Counted from the first letter of the stretch, positions 50,410-59,089 are shown. The stretch: DNA of 64,000 nucleotides from DATAXP01 sp036272935 (GCA_036272935.1 DATAXP010000041.1:26754-90753); one strand, 5' to 3'. A program made the numbers and translations. Notes: generated by a model from the sequence alone, not told the origin.

Positions 50410-51822
50410 CTAGCCGACGGTCCCTTCCATCTGCAGCTCGATCAGACGGTTCATTTCGACGGCGTATTCCATCGGCAGTTCTTTCACGAGCGGCTCGATG
50501 AAGCCGTTGACGATCATCGTGCTCGCTTCGGGCTCGCTGAGCCCGCGGCTGGTGAGATAGAACAACTGCTCTTCGCCGATGCGCGACACGCTCGCCTCGT
50601 GGCCGATCGAGACGTCCTGGTTCTCGATTTCGATGTACGGATAGGTGTCGCTGCGGCTTTGGGGATCGAGGATCAGCGCGTCGCAGACCACGTTGCTCTT
50701 GCTCTTGGCAGCGTGCGCTTCGACTTTGACAAGGCCGCGGTAGCTCGCCCGGCCGCCGTTCTTGCTGATGCTCTTAGAGATGATGCGGCTGCTGGTGTTT
50801 GGAGCGCAATGGACCATTTTCGCCCCGGCGTCCTGGTGCTGGCCGTGCGAGGCGAAGGCGATCGAGAGCACTTCGCCGCGAGCCCCCGGCTCCATCATGT
50901 AGACGGCCGGGTACTTCATGGTGAGCCGGCTGCCAAGGTTGCCGTCGATCCATTCCATCACGGCGTCTTCGTACGCCACGGCACGCTTGGTGACCAGGTT
51001 GTAGATATTGTTGGCCCAGTTCTGGATGGTGGTGTAGCGGCAGCGGGCGTGTTTCTTGACGATGATCTCGACCACCGCCGAGTGCAGGCTCTCGGTGCTG
51101 TACATCGGAGCGGTGCAGCCTTCGACGTAGTGAATCTGTGCCCCTTCATCGACGATGATCAGTGTCCGCTCGAACTGCCCCATGTTCTCGGCATTGATGC
51201 GGAAGTAGGCCTGCAAGGGGAAGTCGATCTTCACCCCCTTGGGCACATAGATGAACGATCCGCCGCTCCAGACGGCCGAGTTGAGGGCCGCGAACTTGTT
51301 GTCGGTTGGCGGAATGATGGTGCTGAAGTACTGGCGTACCAGCTCGGAATGCTCGCGCACGGCCGAGTCGGTGTCGGTGAAGATGACGCCCTTGGCGGCG
51401 AGGTCTTCGCGCAGCGAGCCGTAGACCACTTCGCTCTCGTATTGCGCCTTTACGCCGGCGAGGAACTTCTTCTCCGCTTCGGGGATGCCGAGGCGATCGA
51501 ACGTCTTCTTGATGTCGGCCGGCACATCTTCCCAGTTGCGCCCCTGACGGTCGGACGGCTTGATGTAGTAGAAGATGTCCTGAAAATTGAGATCGACGCT
51601 CCCGCCCCACTTGGGCATCGGCTTGGAGTTGAAAATCTCCAGGCTCTTCAAGCGGAACTGCCGCATCCAGTCGGGCTCGTTCTTCATTTCCGAGATCATG
51701 TTGACGATCCCGGCATCGAGCCCCTTTCGGCTCTTGAACGTGTAGTGCTCCTCGTTGCGGAAATCGTACTTGTTGATTTCGCCGAGGCCGACGTTGAAAT
51801 CGGAACGTGTATCGGTGGCCAT
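50410..51822 (-). CDS. sufB: Fe-S cluster assembly protein SufB
   Basis: This 470-aa scaffold protein is of normal length. Conserved parts are NVGLGEINKYDFRNEEHYTF, GSFIYVPKGVKIDFPLQAYF, LIIVDEGAQIHYVEGCTAPM, TTIQNWANNIYNLVTKRAVA, GEVLSIAFASHGQHQDAGAK and SIGHEASVSRIGEEQLFYL. SufB receives sulfur and assembles clusters with SufC and SufD. The gene follows sufC by a 64-base gap that contains a GC-rich palindrome ending in GGCTAAG (51851-51873). Confidence 0.95.
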   Translation of the reverse strand: MATDTRSDFNVGLGEINKYDFRNEEHYTFKSRKGLDAGIVNMISEMKNEPDWMRQFRLKSLEIFNSKPMPKWGGSVDLNFQDIFYYIKPSDRQGRNWEDVPADIKKTFDRLGIPEAEKKFLAGVKAQYESEVVYGSLREDLAAKGVIFTDTDSAVREHSELVRQYFSTIIPPTDNKFAALNSAVWSGGSFIYVPKGVKIDFPLQAYFRINAENMGQFERTLIIVDEGAQIHYVEGCTAPMYSTESLHSAVVEIIVKKHARCRYTTIQNWANNIYNLVTKRAVAYEDAVMEWIDGNLGSRLTMKYPAVYMMEPGARGEVLSIAFASHGQHQDAGAKMVHCAPNTSSRIISKSISKNGGRASYRGLVKVEAHAAKSKSNVVCDALILDPQSRSDTYPYIEIENQDVSIGHEASVSRIGEEQLFYLTSRGLSEPEASTMIVNGFIEPLVKELPMEYAVEMNRLIELQMEGTVG

Positions 51823-51850
51823 GATGGTTGGTGCCTTTGTGCGATCGAGC

Positions 51851-51873
51851 GCCGCGCGGACGCGGCGGCTAAG
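51851..51873. repeat. GC palindrome in the sufC-sufB gap
   Basis: GCCGCGCGGACGCGGC followed by GGCTAAG. It resembles the element at 59036-59089 and may form a weak hairpin between two coupled genes, possibly changing the sufB:sufC ratio. Confidence 0.4.
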
Positions 51874-51886
51874 CGAACGGTGGTTG

Positions 51887-52711
51887 CTACAGCGCTTCTG
51901 CGGGTTGTTTCTGTTCTTTCATTGCTTCTTCGTCGGCGGCGGCATCGGGGTGGGCCGAGCGGATGCGATCGTAGCCGTGCGTATACAACTCTTCCGCAAG
52001 TTCCGGTCCGCCGGTCTCGACGATCCGCCCACCGAGCATCACGTGCGTAAATTGCGGCCGGTTGTGCTCAAGCAGCTTGTCGTGGTGCGTGATGATCAGG
52101 ATGCCCATCTCCGCCCCGCCGATCTCGGCGATGCTCTGGCTGGCCAGGCGCACGGCGTCGACATCCAGGCCGCTGTCGGTTTCGTCGAGGATGGCGAACT
52201 TGGGTCGCAGCATGGCCATCTGCAGAATCTCGGCCCGCTTCATCTCGCCGCCGCTGAAGCCGTCGTTCACGTAGCGGCGGGCGAACTCCGGGTCCATGCG
52301 CAACTGCTCCATCTTGGCTTTCAGTTCCTTGCGGAACTCGCGCATCGGGATCAGCTCTTCGCCTTCCTTGCGCTCGGGACGGCGAACGTTCGTTGCGGCA
52401 TGGCGCAAGAAGTCGGCCATCTTTACGCCGGGGATCGACATGGGGCGCTGGAACGCCAGGAAGATGCCGGCCCGGGCGCGCTGGTTGGGTTCCATCGCCA
52501 GCACGTCCTGACCGTTCAGCTCGATCGAGCCATCGGTCACCTCGTACCCAGGGTGCCCCATGATGGCAAAGCCCAGCGTGCTCTTGCCCGAGCCGTTCGG
52601 GCCCATCAGCGCATGCACTTCGCCGCGGCGGATTTCGAGATTCACGCCGCGCAAGATCGGCTTGCCTTCGACGCTGACATGGAGGTTGGTGATTTTGAGA
52701 GTTTCGGTCAT
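51887..52711 (-). CDS. sufC: Fe-S cluster assembly ATPase SufC
   Basis: This 274-aa soluble ABC ATPase has the Walker A MGPNGSGKSTLGFAIMGHPG, Q-loop ..FLAFQRPMSIPGVKM, signature NDGFSGGEMKRAEILQMAML and Walker B KFAILDETDSGLDVDAVRLA, typical for SufC. It powers the SufB-SufD scaffold. The start overlaps the nuoB-like stop (ATGA), and sufB follows. The C-terminal ~25 residues are an acidic/charged extension (AAADEEAMKEQKQPAEAL) not usual for SufC. Confidence 0.95.
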   Translation of the reverse strand: MTETLKITNLHVSVEGKPILRGVNLEIRRGEVHALMGPNGSGKSTLGFAIMGHPGYEVTDGSIELNGQDVLAMEPNQRARAGIFLAFQRPMSIPGVKMADFLRHAATNVRRPERKEGEELIPMREFRKELKAKMEQLRMDPEFARRYVNDGFSGGEMKRAEILQMAMLRPKFAILDETDSGLDVDAVRLASQSIAEIGGAEMGILIITHHDKLLEHNRPQFTHVMLGGRIVETGGPELAEELYTHGYDRIRSAHPDAAADEEAMKEQKQPAEAL

Positions 52712-53328
52712 CCCGTAATCTTCTGGTGGTCGAACAAAGGTTGCTTCTCTTCCACAGCCACATAACCGCTGTGGTGCGGCACCGGCAACTCATCGCCCAG
52801 CGGCAGCCCGACGATGTTCGTTCCCTCGTCGCCCGTGCGGCGCTTGGTGAGGCGGTGGCCGCGAATCTTGTCCTGGATGCGCATGAGGCCTTCGAGCAGT
52901 GCTTCGGGACGCGGCGGGCACCCGGGAACGTACACGTCGACTGGCACGACGAGGTCGACACCCTTCACGACGTGGTAGCCCCACTTGAAGTACGGCCCTC
53001 CGCCGACGGTGCAGGCTCCCATGGCGATCACGAATTTCGGATCGGGCATCATGTTCCACAGGCGACGCACACGGCTGGCCATCTTGTACGTCACCGTGCC
53101 GGCGACGATCATCAGGTCGGCTTGCCGCGGTGTGGCGCGGAACGCACCGGCGCCGAAACGGTCCAGGTCGTACCGACTCGCCCCGGCGGCCATCATCTCG
53201 ATCGCGCAACACGCCAGGCCGAACGTCATTGGCCAGATGCTCGCCTGCCGAGCCCAGTTCACGGCCTGCTCGATGGTGGTCGTAATGACGTTCTCTTCGA
53301 AACGTCCTTCGATCCAAGGTTTGGTCAT
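52708..53328 (-). CDS. nuoB: NADH-quinone oxidoreductase subunit B-like protein
   Basis: This protein has about 206 aa from the ATG at 53328 (MTKPWIEGRFEENVITTTIE). The NuoB/PSST features that hold cluster N2 are complete: FGLACCAIEMMAAGASRYDL with the tandem Cys, GACTVGGGPYFKWGY and VYVPGCPPRPEALLEGLMRI. Complex I subunits are normally encoded with nuoA, C and D; here it stands alone, coupled to sufC by an ATGA overlap. A second copy in a full nuo operon elsewhere is likely but cannot be seen. The protein carries a [4Fe-4S] cluster and so could be a client of the Suf system. Confidence 0.9.
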   Translation of the reverse strand: MTKPWIEGRFEENVITTTIEQAVNWARQASIWPMTFGLACCAIEMMAAGASRYDLDRFGAGAFRATPRQADLMIVAGTVTYKMASRVRRLWNMMPDPKFVIAMGACTVGGGPYFKWGYHVVKGVDLVVPVDVYVPGCPPRPEALLEGLMRIQDKIRGHRLTKRRTGDEGTNIVGLPLGDELPVPHHSGYVAVEEKQPLFDHQKITG

Positions 53329-53348
53329 GGTGGTGATTCCCAAAAAGA

Positions 53349-53741
53349 TCAAATCTCGCCCGTACCTGGTCCGAGATCGATGACTCTCCCGCCGCGAGGC
53401 ATCCTTGGTTGCGGCGCGAGCGGCTGCAATCCAAGCCAGCGTTTGACGGCGGTTTCTACGTTTGCAAGCTGCTCGCTCGTGAGCGCTCCCAACCGCTGCT
53501 GCAATTTTCTGCGCGGAACGGTAATGATCTGCTGTGCGTCAAACACTCCAGAATCGTCCGAAGACAACGTATCACGAACCTCAAACCGCGATCCAGGCCT
53601 ATCACTTGTCGTGCGTTCCACAACTGTCACTAAATCACGTTCGACATCATTAACGGGCACGCTGAGCACTAGAACGGGCCTACGTTTCCCAACCATGCCG
53701 AGGTCGGCTCGCCAAACCTCACCGCGAAGCGGATTAGACAT
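53349..53741 (-). CDS. MazF/PemK-type toxin
   Basis: This protein has about 130 aa from the ATG at 53741 (MSNPLRGEVWRADLGMVGKR). MazF landmarks: GEVWRADLG, RPVLVLSVPVNDVERDLVTV, VVERTTSDRPGS, and DSGVFDAQQIITVPRRKLQQ with RLGALTSEQLANVE. MazF is an mRNA interferase neutralised by its antitoxin. The gene overlaps the antitoxin-like gene by 8 bases and ends 20 bases before the nuoB-like gene, so it lies inside the suf transcription unit. Confidence 0.88.
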   Translation of the reverse strand: MSNPLRGEVWRADLGMVGKRRPVLVLSVPVNDVERDLVTVVERTTSDRPGSRFEVRDTLSSDDSGVFDAQQIITVPRRKLQQRLGALTSEQLANVETAVKRWLGLQPLAPQPRMPRGGRVIDLGPGTGEI

Positions 53742-53934
53742 TGCGACGATGCTCCTCTTCTCGGTCGGCCATCTGGAACAATTCGTCTGCGAGAAACACA
53801 AGGTCATCGTCGCTCAATGGCGAATGATCGAGCTCAGTCGCGATCCGCTTGTCGATCTCCTTCACAACAACTAACTGATCCGCTGGAGAAAGCTGATCGA
53901 ACGAAGCAAGCAACTGTTGGACGGCGTCGGTCAT
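53734..53934 (-). CDS. Antitoxin-like partner of the MazF toxin
   Basis: This 66-aa acidic protein (MTDAVQQLLASFDQLSPADQ) contains helices LVVVKEIDKRIATELD and DDDLVFLADELFQMADREEE and an acidic tail. There is no MazE-type N-terminal DNA-binding motif, so an unusual class is possible. The role is inferred from size, charge, the 8-base overlap with mazF and gene order. It starts 41 bases behind the SufR-like stop. Confidence 0.7.
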   Translation of the reverse strand: MTDAVQQLLASFDQLSPADQLVVVKEIDKRIATELDHSPLSDDDLVFLADELFQMADREEEHRRNV

Positions 53935-53975
53935 AACACGTCACCTTCCGCGGAGCCCCACACTATATCTGCACG

Positions 53976-54599
53976 CTAACGGGTTTCAAACTGGCAGCAG
54001 GCATGGCCGTCGAGCCGGCACTGCGACAGCCGCATCGGAGTATTCAACAACTCGGAAAATAACATGTTCTCGACAGCACATATCCCCCGGTCGCGCTCGG
54101 CCAATTCGGGATAAGGGCAATCGACGATCTGGAGCGTTGGGCTTCTCTCCTGGCCGGCCGGCCGCAACTCGACGCCCACCCGCCGCTCCCCCATCAGCTC
54201 CTGTAACGATCCCATGCGGGATTCCAGCGAGTCGCCGGCGACGCGATCGCCGTACATCTGCGCCATGGCCGAGGCCAACCGCTTGAGCAGGCCGCGCCGC
54301 ACCTCGGGCGACTCGATCGCCCGGACCTCGTTCCACAGCACCAAGGCAAGGTCGGCAAAGTTGGTGCCCGCCTGGCGGCGAGCTTTCTCCGTGACCGTAT
54401 AGCGGTGGCTGGGGCGGCCACGGCCGGAGCGCACCGCAATACGCTCGATCAATCCTGCGCACATCAGCCGAGCAAGACGTTGACGCACCGCAGTGGCGGT
54501 AACGCCGGTAGCGCGGCCCATCTCGGCAACGCCCGTCGGTCCTCGGCGTGCCAGCAGATCGACCAATTGCTGATCGGATGTCGTCCCGCTATTTCCCAT
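53976..54599 (-). CDS. SufR-like transcriptional regulator
   Basis: This 207-aa protein has an N-terminal winged helix (LVDLLARRGPTGVAEMGRAT, AVRQRLARLMCAGLIERI and the wing RGRPSHRYTVTE). The C-terminal part holds Cys at 161, 174, 194, 201 and 202 (DCPYPELAER, GICAVENM, QCRLDGHACC), a spacing like that of SufR, whose Fe-S cluster controls repression of suf genes. It is the first gene of the minus-strand locus, so autoregulation and control of the genes downstream by Fe-S status is likely. The exact cluster type is not predictable. Confidence 0.82.
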   Translation of the reverse strand: MGNSGTTSDQQLVDLLARRGPTGVAEMGRATGVTATAVRQRLARLMCAGLIERIAVRSGRGRPSHRYTVTEKARRQAGTNFADLALVLWNEVRAIESPEVRRGLLKRLASAMAQMYGDRVAGDSLESRMGSLQELMGERRVGVELRPAGQERSPTLQIVDCPYPELAERDRGICAVENMLFSELLNTPMRLSQCRLDGHACCQFETR

Positions 54600-54694
54600 G
54601 GCGATAGTGCAATTCTAGCGGGCGGGAGATTTATAGCAACGTGGCTTGTGAAAATTCGGAAGCCGCAAAACTTCCTGGCCGATCGTGGGTTGCG

Positions 54695-55501
54695 CTACCC
54701 AAACCACCGTAAAACGACGTCTCCCAGGCGAGGCGACAGTTGCAACATGGCCAATAACGGCCGGGCGAGGGCCGGAGCAACCAATTCCGGCCGGCGATGC
54801 TCGCACGCCAAGACAATTTTCTTGGCCAGCCAACTGGCCTCGATGGACCTCGTCTTCACTCCGGCCCCGGGCTTCGCCGCCGCAGCGGGAAGCCCCGCCA
54901 ACTCCTCGGCGGTATAGGTGCGCGGCTCATCGCGGGCAATCGGTCCCGGGCAGACCAGCAATACATGCAGTCCTTGCGGCCCAAGCTCCAAGCGTAGCTG
55001 TTGGGTGTACGAAACCAGTGCCGCCTTGCTCGGCCCGTAGGCCCCCATGTACCGGGCCGGCGCCTTGCCAGCCAGCGACGCGATGTTCACCACGTGCCCA
55101 TGCGTCGCCAACAGATGAGGTAAAGCGAATCGCGTCGCGCGCACGGCGGCAATCGTGTTCAGTTCGAATTGCTCGCGGAAGTCACTAGGGGTGGTGTCTT
55201 GAATCGCGCGGCGCATCGAGCGGCCGGCGTTGTTGACCAGCACGTCGAGCCGGCCGAACCGCTCGATCGTGCGGTCGATCAATCCAGCCACGTCGTCGTC
55301 GTTGGTGACGTCCGTCGGTACGGCGAGCACCTGGGTAACGTGATTGCCGCGAATCTCGCCTGCGGTGGCCTCGAGCGTCTCGGCCCCGCGCGCCGCCAGC
55401 ACAACATGGGCTCCAGCGGCGGCCCATGTCTCGGCCAGCACGCGACCGAGGCCGCTCGAAGCGCCGGTGACGACCACGACCTTCTCGCGCCAATAGGACA
55501 T
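54695..55501 (-). CDS. Short-chain dehydrogenase/reductase
   Basis: This 268-aa NAD(P)-dependent oxidoreductase has a classical Rossmann fold: VVVTGASSGLGRVLAE for the coenzyme, LDVLVNNAGRSM, HVVNIASLAGKAPARYMGAY with catalytic Ser and Tyr, and PSKAALVSYTQQL with Lys. A C-terminal extension (KTRSIEASWLAKKIVLACEH and after) is typical of the DHRS7-like/SDR subgroup. Substrate unknown. It starts 12 bases behind the DUF6174-like gene, so both may share a promoter. Confidence 0.88.
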   Translation of the reverse strand: MSYWREKVVVVTGASSGLGRVLAETWAAAGAHVVLAARGAETLEATAGEIRGNHVTQVLAVPTDVTNDDDVAGLIDRTIERFGRLDVLVNNAGRSMRRAIQDTTPSDFREQFELNTIAAVRATRFALPHLLATHGHVVNIASLAGKAPARYMGAYGPSKAALVSYTQQLRLELGPQGLHVLLVCPGPIARDEPRTYTAEELAGLPAAAAKPGAGVKTRSIEASWLAKKIVLACEHRRPELVAPALARPLLAMLQLSPRLGDVVLRWFG

Positions 55502-55513
55502 GGGGACTGGGGG

Positions 55514-56050
55514 CTAGGGATTGGGGGCTGATCCGCGATCGATGAAGTTTGTCACGCGCCATTCTACTTCCAACGGAGTGCCGAGCACCGAGCGCTGGTA
55601 GTCGCGCGGATAGCCAAGCTGCGGATCAAATGCGGCGCGCTGCACGACCTGCGAACCCGGTGGAGCGCCGAATCCGCGCACCGGCTCGGCGGCGTGATCG
55701 AGCTCGTCGCCGATCGTCGCCAGTTGGTTGTCCACGGTCCATGCTTCCCAGGTGCGCCGTTGGCCCGGCGTGCGGCCGTCGCGGGTCATCGCCGTCACGT
55801 TGCCTGCGCGCACTTCGAGATGCACCAGGCCCGGCTGCCGGCCGAGAATCTCGACATCGAGATCGTAATCGCGGACGCCGGCGCGCCGCCAACGCTCGGT
55901 CGCCTCGTCGAGTGCCGCCCGTGAGAGTGCCGGCGTCGGGTTGCGTAGCAGCAGGAACACCGCGATCGCGGTGGCCGTGAGCCCCAGCAGCGAGCCTGCG
56001 GCAATCGCCAGCACGCGCGCGGAAAGTGGTTGTCGCGAGGTCGTTGGCAT
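55514..56050 (-). CDS. DUF6174-like membrane-anchored protein
   Basis: This protein has about 178 aa from the ATG at 56050 (MPTTSRQPLSARVLAIAAGS). One N-terminal anchor (LAIAAGSLLGLTATAIAVFLLL) is followed by a small domain: LDEATERWRRAGVRDYDLDV, VHLEVRAGNVTAMTRDGRTP, RRTWEAWTVDNQLATIGDEL, and AAFDPQLGYPRDYQRSVLGT. The YPRDYQRS stretch recalls DUF6174 (YDPxYGYPTxI) proteins, a family of unknown function. Faces the extracytoplasmic side, by inference. Confidence 0.6.
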   Translation of the reverse strand: MPTTSRQPLSARVLAIAAGSLLGLTATAIAVFLLLRNPTPALSRAALDEATERWRRAGVRDYDLDVEILGRQPGLVHLEVRAGNVTAMTRDGRTPGQRRTWEAWTVDNQLATIGDELDHAAEPVRGFGAPPGSQVVQRAAFDPQLGYPRDYQRSVLGTPLEVEWRVTNFIDRGSAPNP

Positions 56051-56203
56051 AAGGCGGCCCGATACTAGTGTTTGCAAGCAGCATGCGACAAGTTGGCGTC
56101 GCCGTTACGAAAATGTGAGCATTGCTGGAGTCGGGCCAATTGTCTGCTAAATTGGCGCTGCGCGTTCGTTGGACAATTCGCAGGTTTTCGCAAGCGAGGT
56201 TTC

Positions 56204-57697
56204 GTGACCATTGCCTCTCCGTCTCCGGTCCAGCACGCACGCCCCGATCAACCCGTTATCGCCGCCCAGCACGCACGTACTAAGATTGTCGCCACGGTAG
56301 GTCCGGCCTGCCAGGAGGAACCGCAGTTGGCGGCCCTGGTCGAGGCCGGGGTCGACGTGTTCCGCCTGAACATGGCCCACGGCGAAAGCGATCAGCACGA
56401 AATCGTGCTGAAGCGCATCCGGCGCATCGGCGAACAGCTCAATCGTCCGGTTGCCGTGCTCGTCGACCTGCCGGGGCCTAAAATCAGGCTCGGCGAGCTG
56501 CCTGGCGGCCAGGTCGATTGTCCCGTCGGCGGGATGTTCAAGTTCGTCCCCGGCGAGACGAGCGAACAGCCCGATGAATTGACCACCACCTACGCGCCGC
56601 TGGTCAGCGAGTTGTCGATCGGCGATCGCGTGATGCTCGTCGACGGCACGGTGCGGATGGACGTGGTCGAGCGTGCCGCGAAGCACGTCATCTGCCGTGT
56701 GGTGTCGGGCGGTCTGATTCGCAGCCGGCAGGGCGTGAACCTGCCCGGAGCGAAGATCAGCCTGCCTGCGATGAGCGAAGTCGACCAGGCGCATGCCGTG
56801 TGGGCGGCCGAGCAAGGTGCCGACTTTGTCAGCCTCAGCTTTGTGCGGTCGCCTAAGGAGGTGACCGAGCTGAAGTGGCTGCTGCGCTACCACAACAGCA
56901 CCGCGAAGGTGATCGCCAAGATCGAGAAGCAGGAGGCGCTCGAGCTGTTGGACGACATCGTGCAAGCGGCCGACGGCATCATGGTGGCCCGTGGCGACCT
57001 GGGTGTGGAGATCGACGTGGCGAGCATGCCGGTGGTGCAAAAGCAGGTCATCGCGATGTGCAACCGCTACGATCGCCCGGTGATCGTTGCCACGCAGATG
57101 CTCGACAGCATGCAGCACTCGCGGCAGCCGACGCGCGCCGAGGTGACCGACGTGGCCAACGCCATCCTCGACGGCTGCGACGCCACGATGCTTTCGGGCG
57201 AAACGGCCGTTGGCCAATATCCGGTGGCGGCCGTCGAGATGATGAACCGCGTGGCATTGGCGACCGAGCCACTGCTCGAGGGGCGCGGCTCCGCGCCTCC
57301 GCCGGAGGTGCTGCCGGAGGATCTCAAGGCGATCACGCAGGCGGTGGTGCTGGGTGCCGGCAATATCGCCCGCCAGTTGAAAGCCCGCATGATCGTGGTC
57401 GTGAGCCATAGCGGCGCGACGGTGCTGTCGGTCTCGAAACGTCGCAACCTGGTGCCGATCGTCGGCGTCAGCGATCGCCCGGAGGTGCTGCGGCAGATGA
57501 GCCTGTACTGGAACGTGATCCCGCTGTTGGGCGCGCCGACGACCGACTCGATCGCCTTGCTGAAATACGTCGAAGATTGGGGACAATCCAACGCGTACAT
57601 CGATCAAGGGGACCACATCGTGCTGGTGGCCGGCATCGGCCTGGCCAGCCGCGGCCACAACATGGTCCGCGTCCACGAAGTGGGCAGCGAACACTGA
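56204..57697 (+). CDS. pyk: Pyruvate kinase
   Basis: This protein has about 497 aa from a GTG at 56204 behind GAGG. It catalyses phosphoenolpyruvate + ADP to pyruvate + ATP. Landmarks: ARTKIVATVGPACQEEPQL, FRLNMAHGESDQHE, the K/Mg site VIAKIEKQEALELLDDIVQA with DGIMVARGDLGVE, PVIVATQMLDSMQHSRQPTR and DATMLSGETAVGQYP. The final part is a typical C-terminal domain (MIVVVSHSGATVLSVSKRRN), and IVLVAGIGLASRGHNMVRVH ends it. Divergent from the DUF6174-like gene, with the promoter in the gap of about 150 bases. Confidence 0.95.
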   Translation: MTIASPSPVQHARPDQPVIAAQHARTKIVATVGPACQEEPQLAALVEAGVDVFRLNMAHGESDQHEIVLKRIRRIGEQLNRPVAVLVDLPGPKIRLGELPGGQVDCPVGGMFKFVPGETSEQPDELTTTYAPLVSELSIGDRVMLVDGTVRMDVVERAAKHVICRVVSGGLIRSRQGVNLPGAKISLPAMSEVDQAHAVWAAEQGADFVSLSFVRSPKEVTELKWLLRYHNSTAKVIAKIEKQEALELLDDIVQAADGIMVARGDLGVEIDVASMPVVQKQVIAMCNRYDRPVIVATQMLDSMQHSRQPTRAEVTDVANAILDGCDATMLSGETAVGQYPVAAVEMMNRVALATEPLLEGRGSAPPPEVLPEDLKAITQAVVLGAGNIARQLKARMIVVVSHSGATVLSVSKRRNLVPIVGVSDRPEVLRQMSLYWNVIPLLGAPTTDSIALLKYVEDWGQSNAYIDQGDHIVLVAGIGLASRGHNMVRVHEVGSEH

Positions 57698-57706
57698 GGA
57701 AATGCA

Positions 57707-57807
57707 AAAGTCAGAATGCAGAAGTCAGAAGTGACCGCGGCTTTCGCTGCGTGCATTGACTGCTTATCATTTCCACTTCTGCATTCATCCTTCTGCCTTC
57801 TGACTTT
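57707..57807. repeat. Imperfect inverted repeat between pyk and argG
   Basis: The left arm (57707-57733) begins AAAGTCAGAATGCAGAAG. The right arm (57774-57807) ends CTTCTGACTTT and contains CACTTCTGCATTC. A MITE-like palindromic insertion of about 100 bases, ending 6 bases before the argG start. Confidence 0.55.
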
Positions 57808-57812
57808 CTGCC

Positions 57813-59027
57813 ATGCCTAGTTGTGTTCTCGCTTATTCCGGCGGTCTCGATACTTCGGTCATCCTCGGCTGGTTGCAGGACGAAGGGTACGACTGCCATG
57901 CGGTGTACGTACACCTCGGGCAACCGTGCGAGGACCGCGAGGCGATTCTGGCCAAGGCCAAGCAGTGCGGCGCGAAGTCGGCGCGCATTGTCGACGTGCA
58001 GGAAGAACTGTGCCGCGACTTTGCATTCCCGGTGCTCCAGTGGCAGGCGAAGTACGAAGGCATGTATCTGCTGGGCACCAGCATCGCCCGGCCGCTGATC
58101 TCGAAGGCGTGCCTGCAAGTGGCCCGCGAGGTGCAGGCCGACGCCTATGCTCACGGCGCCACAGGCAAGGGGAACGATCAGTGCCGCTTCCAACTGGCGG
58201 CCGAGGCGCTCGAGCCGGCGATTCATGTCATCGCGCCGTGGCGGATAGAAAAGTTCCGCAAGCAGTTCCTCGGTCGCAAGGAGCTCATCGCCTACTGCGA
58301 AGCGAAGAGGATCCCGGTGAAGGCCAGCGCCGCCAAGCCTTATAGTAGCGACGAGAACTGCCTGCACATCAGCTACGAGGCGGGCAAGCTCGAAGACCTC
58401 ACCGTCAACGGCGTCGAGCTGGTCGACTTCGGCATGACCGTTTCGCCGCGCGAAGCGCCCGACAAGGCGGAAGCGGTGACGATTGCGTTCGAGTCGGGCG
58501 TGCCGGTCGCCGTGAACGGCAAGAAGCTGAGTGCGCTGGGCGTGGTCGCCGAGCTGAACAAGATCGGCGGTCGCAACGGCATCGGCCGGATCGACGTGGT
58601 CGAGAATCGCTTCGTGGGGATGAAGAGCCGCGGCGTGTACGAGGCGCCGGGAATGACGCTGTTGTACGACGCGCATCGCTACGTGGAACAGTTGACGCTC
58701 GACCGCGACCTGATGCACCTGCGCGATCGGCTCGCCCCCGAAGTTGCTGAGATGGTGTATTACGGTTTCTGGTACACGGCGAAGTTCGACGCGCTGTTGG
58801 CGTTCATTCACGAGGCGCAGAAGCCGGTCACCGGCGAAGTAACGCTCTCGCTGTACAAGGGGAACATCGCGGTCGCCAGCCGCACCAGCCCCAGAAGCTT
58901 GTACGACGAGGCGATCGCGAGCATGGAAGGTGGCGGCAGCTACAACCAGACCGACGCCGAAGGGTTCCTGCGCATTCAAGGCTTGCCGGTGCGCGTGCAG
59001 GGGCGCGTGAACAAGCGGGATTACTGA
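57813..59027 (+). CDS. argG: Argininosuccinate synthase
   Basis: This 404-aa enzyme of arginine biosynthesis joins citrulline and aspartate with ATP. The PP-motif LAYSGGLDTSVILGWLQDEG is at the start. HGATGKGNDQCRFQLAAEAL, YEAGKLEDLTVNGVELVDFG, ENRFVGMKSRGVYEAPGMTL and EVTLSLYKGNIAVASRTS are family landmarks. Normal length. It is preceded by an inverted repeat and followed by a palindromic element and the sialidase-like gene. No other arg gene is in the window. Confidence 0.95.
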   Translation: MPSCVLAYSGGLDTSVILGWLQDEGYDCHAVYVHLGQPCEDREAILAKAKQCGAKSARIVDVQEELCRDFAFPVLQWQAKYEGMYLLGTSIARPLISKACLQVAREVQADAYAHGATGKGNDQCRFQLAAEALEPAIHVIAPWRIEKFRKQFLGRKELIAYCEAKRIPVKASAAKPYSSDENCLHISYEAGKLEDLTVNGVELVDFGMTVSPREAPDKAEAVTIAFESGVPVAVNGKKLSALGVVAELNKIGGRNGIGRIDVVENRFVGMKSRGVYEAPGMTLLYDAHRYVEQLTLDRDLMHLRDRLAPEVAEMVYYGFWYTAKFDALLAFIHEAQKPVTGEVTLSLYKGNIAVASRTSPRSLYDEAIASMEGGGSYNQTDAEGFLRIQGLPVRVQGRVNKRDY

Positions 59028-59035
59028 ACGATGGC

Positions 59036-59089
59036 TTAGCGCGGCTCGTCCACGGGCCGCATCGGCCGCGTGGACGCGGCCGCTAAGCG
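59036..59089. repeat. TTAGC...GCTAA GC-rich inverted repeat after argG
   Basis: The arms TTAGCGCGGCTCGTCCACGG and CGTGGACGCGGCCGCTAA form an imperfect palindrome of about 54 bases. It starts just behind the argG stop and ends 20 bases before the sialidase start. The short copy at 51851 is related. Confidence 0.55.
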
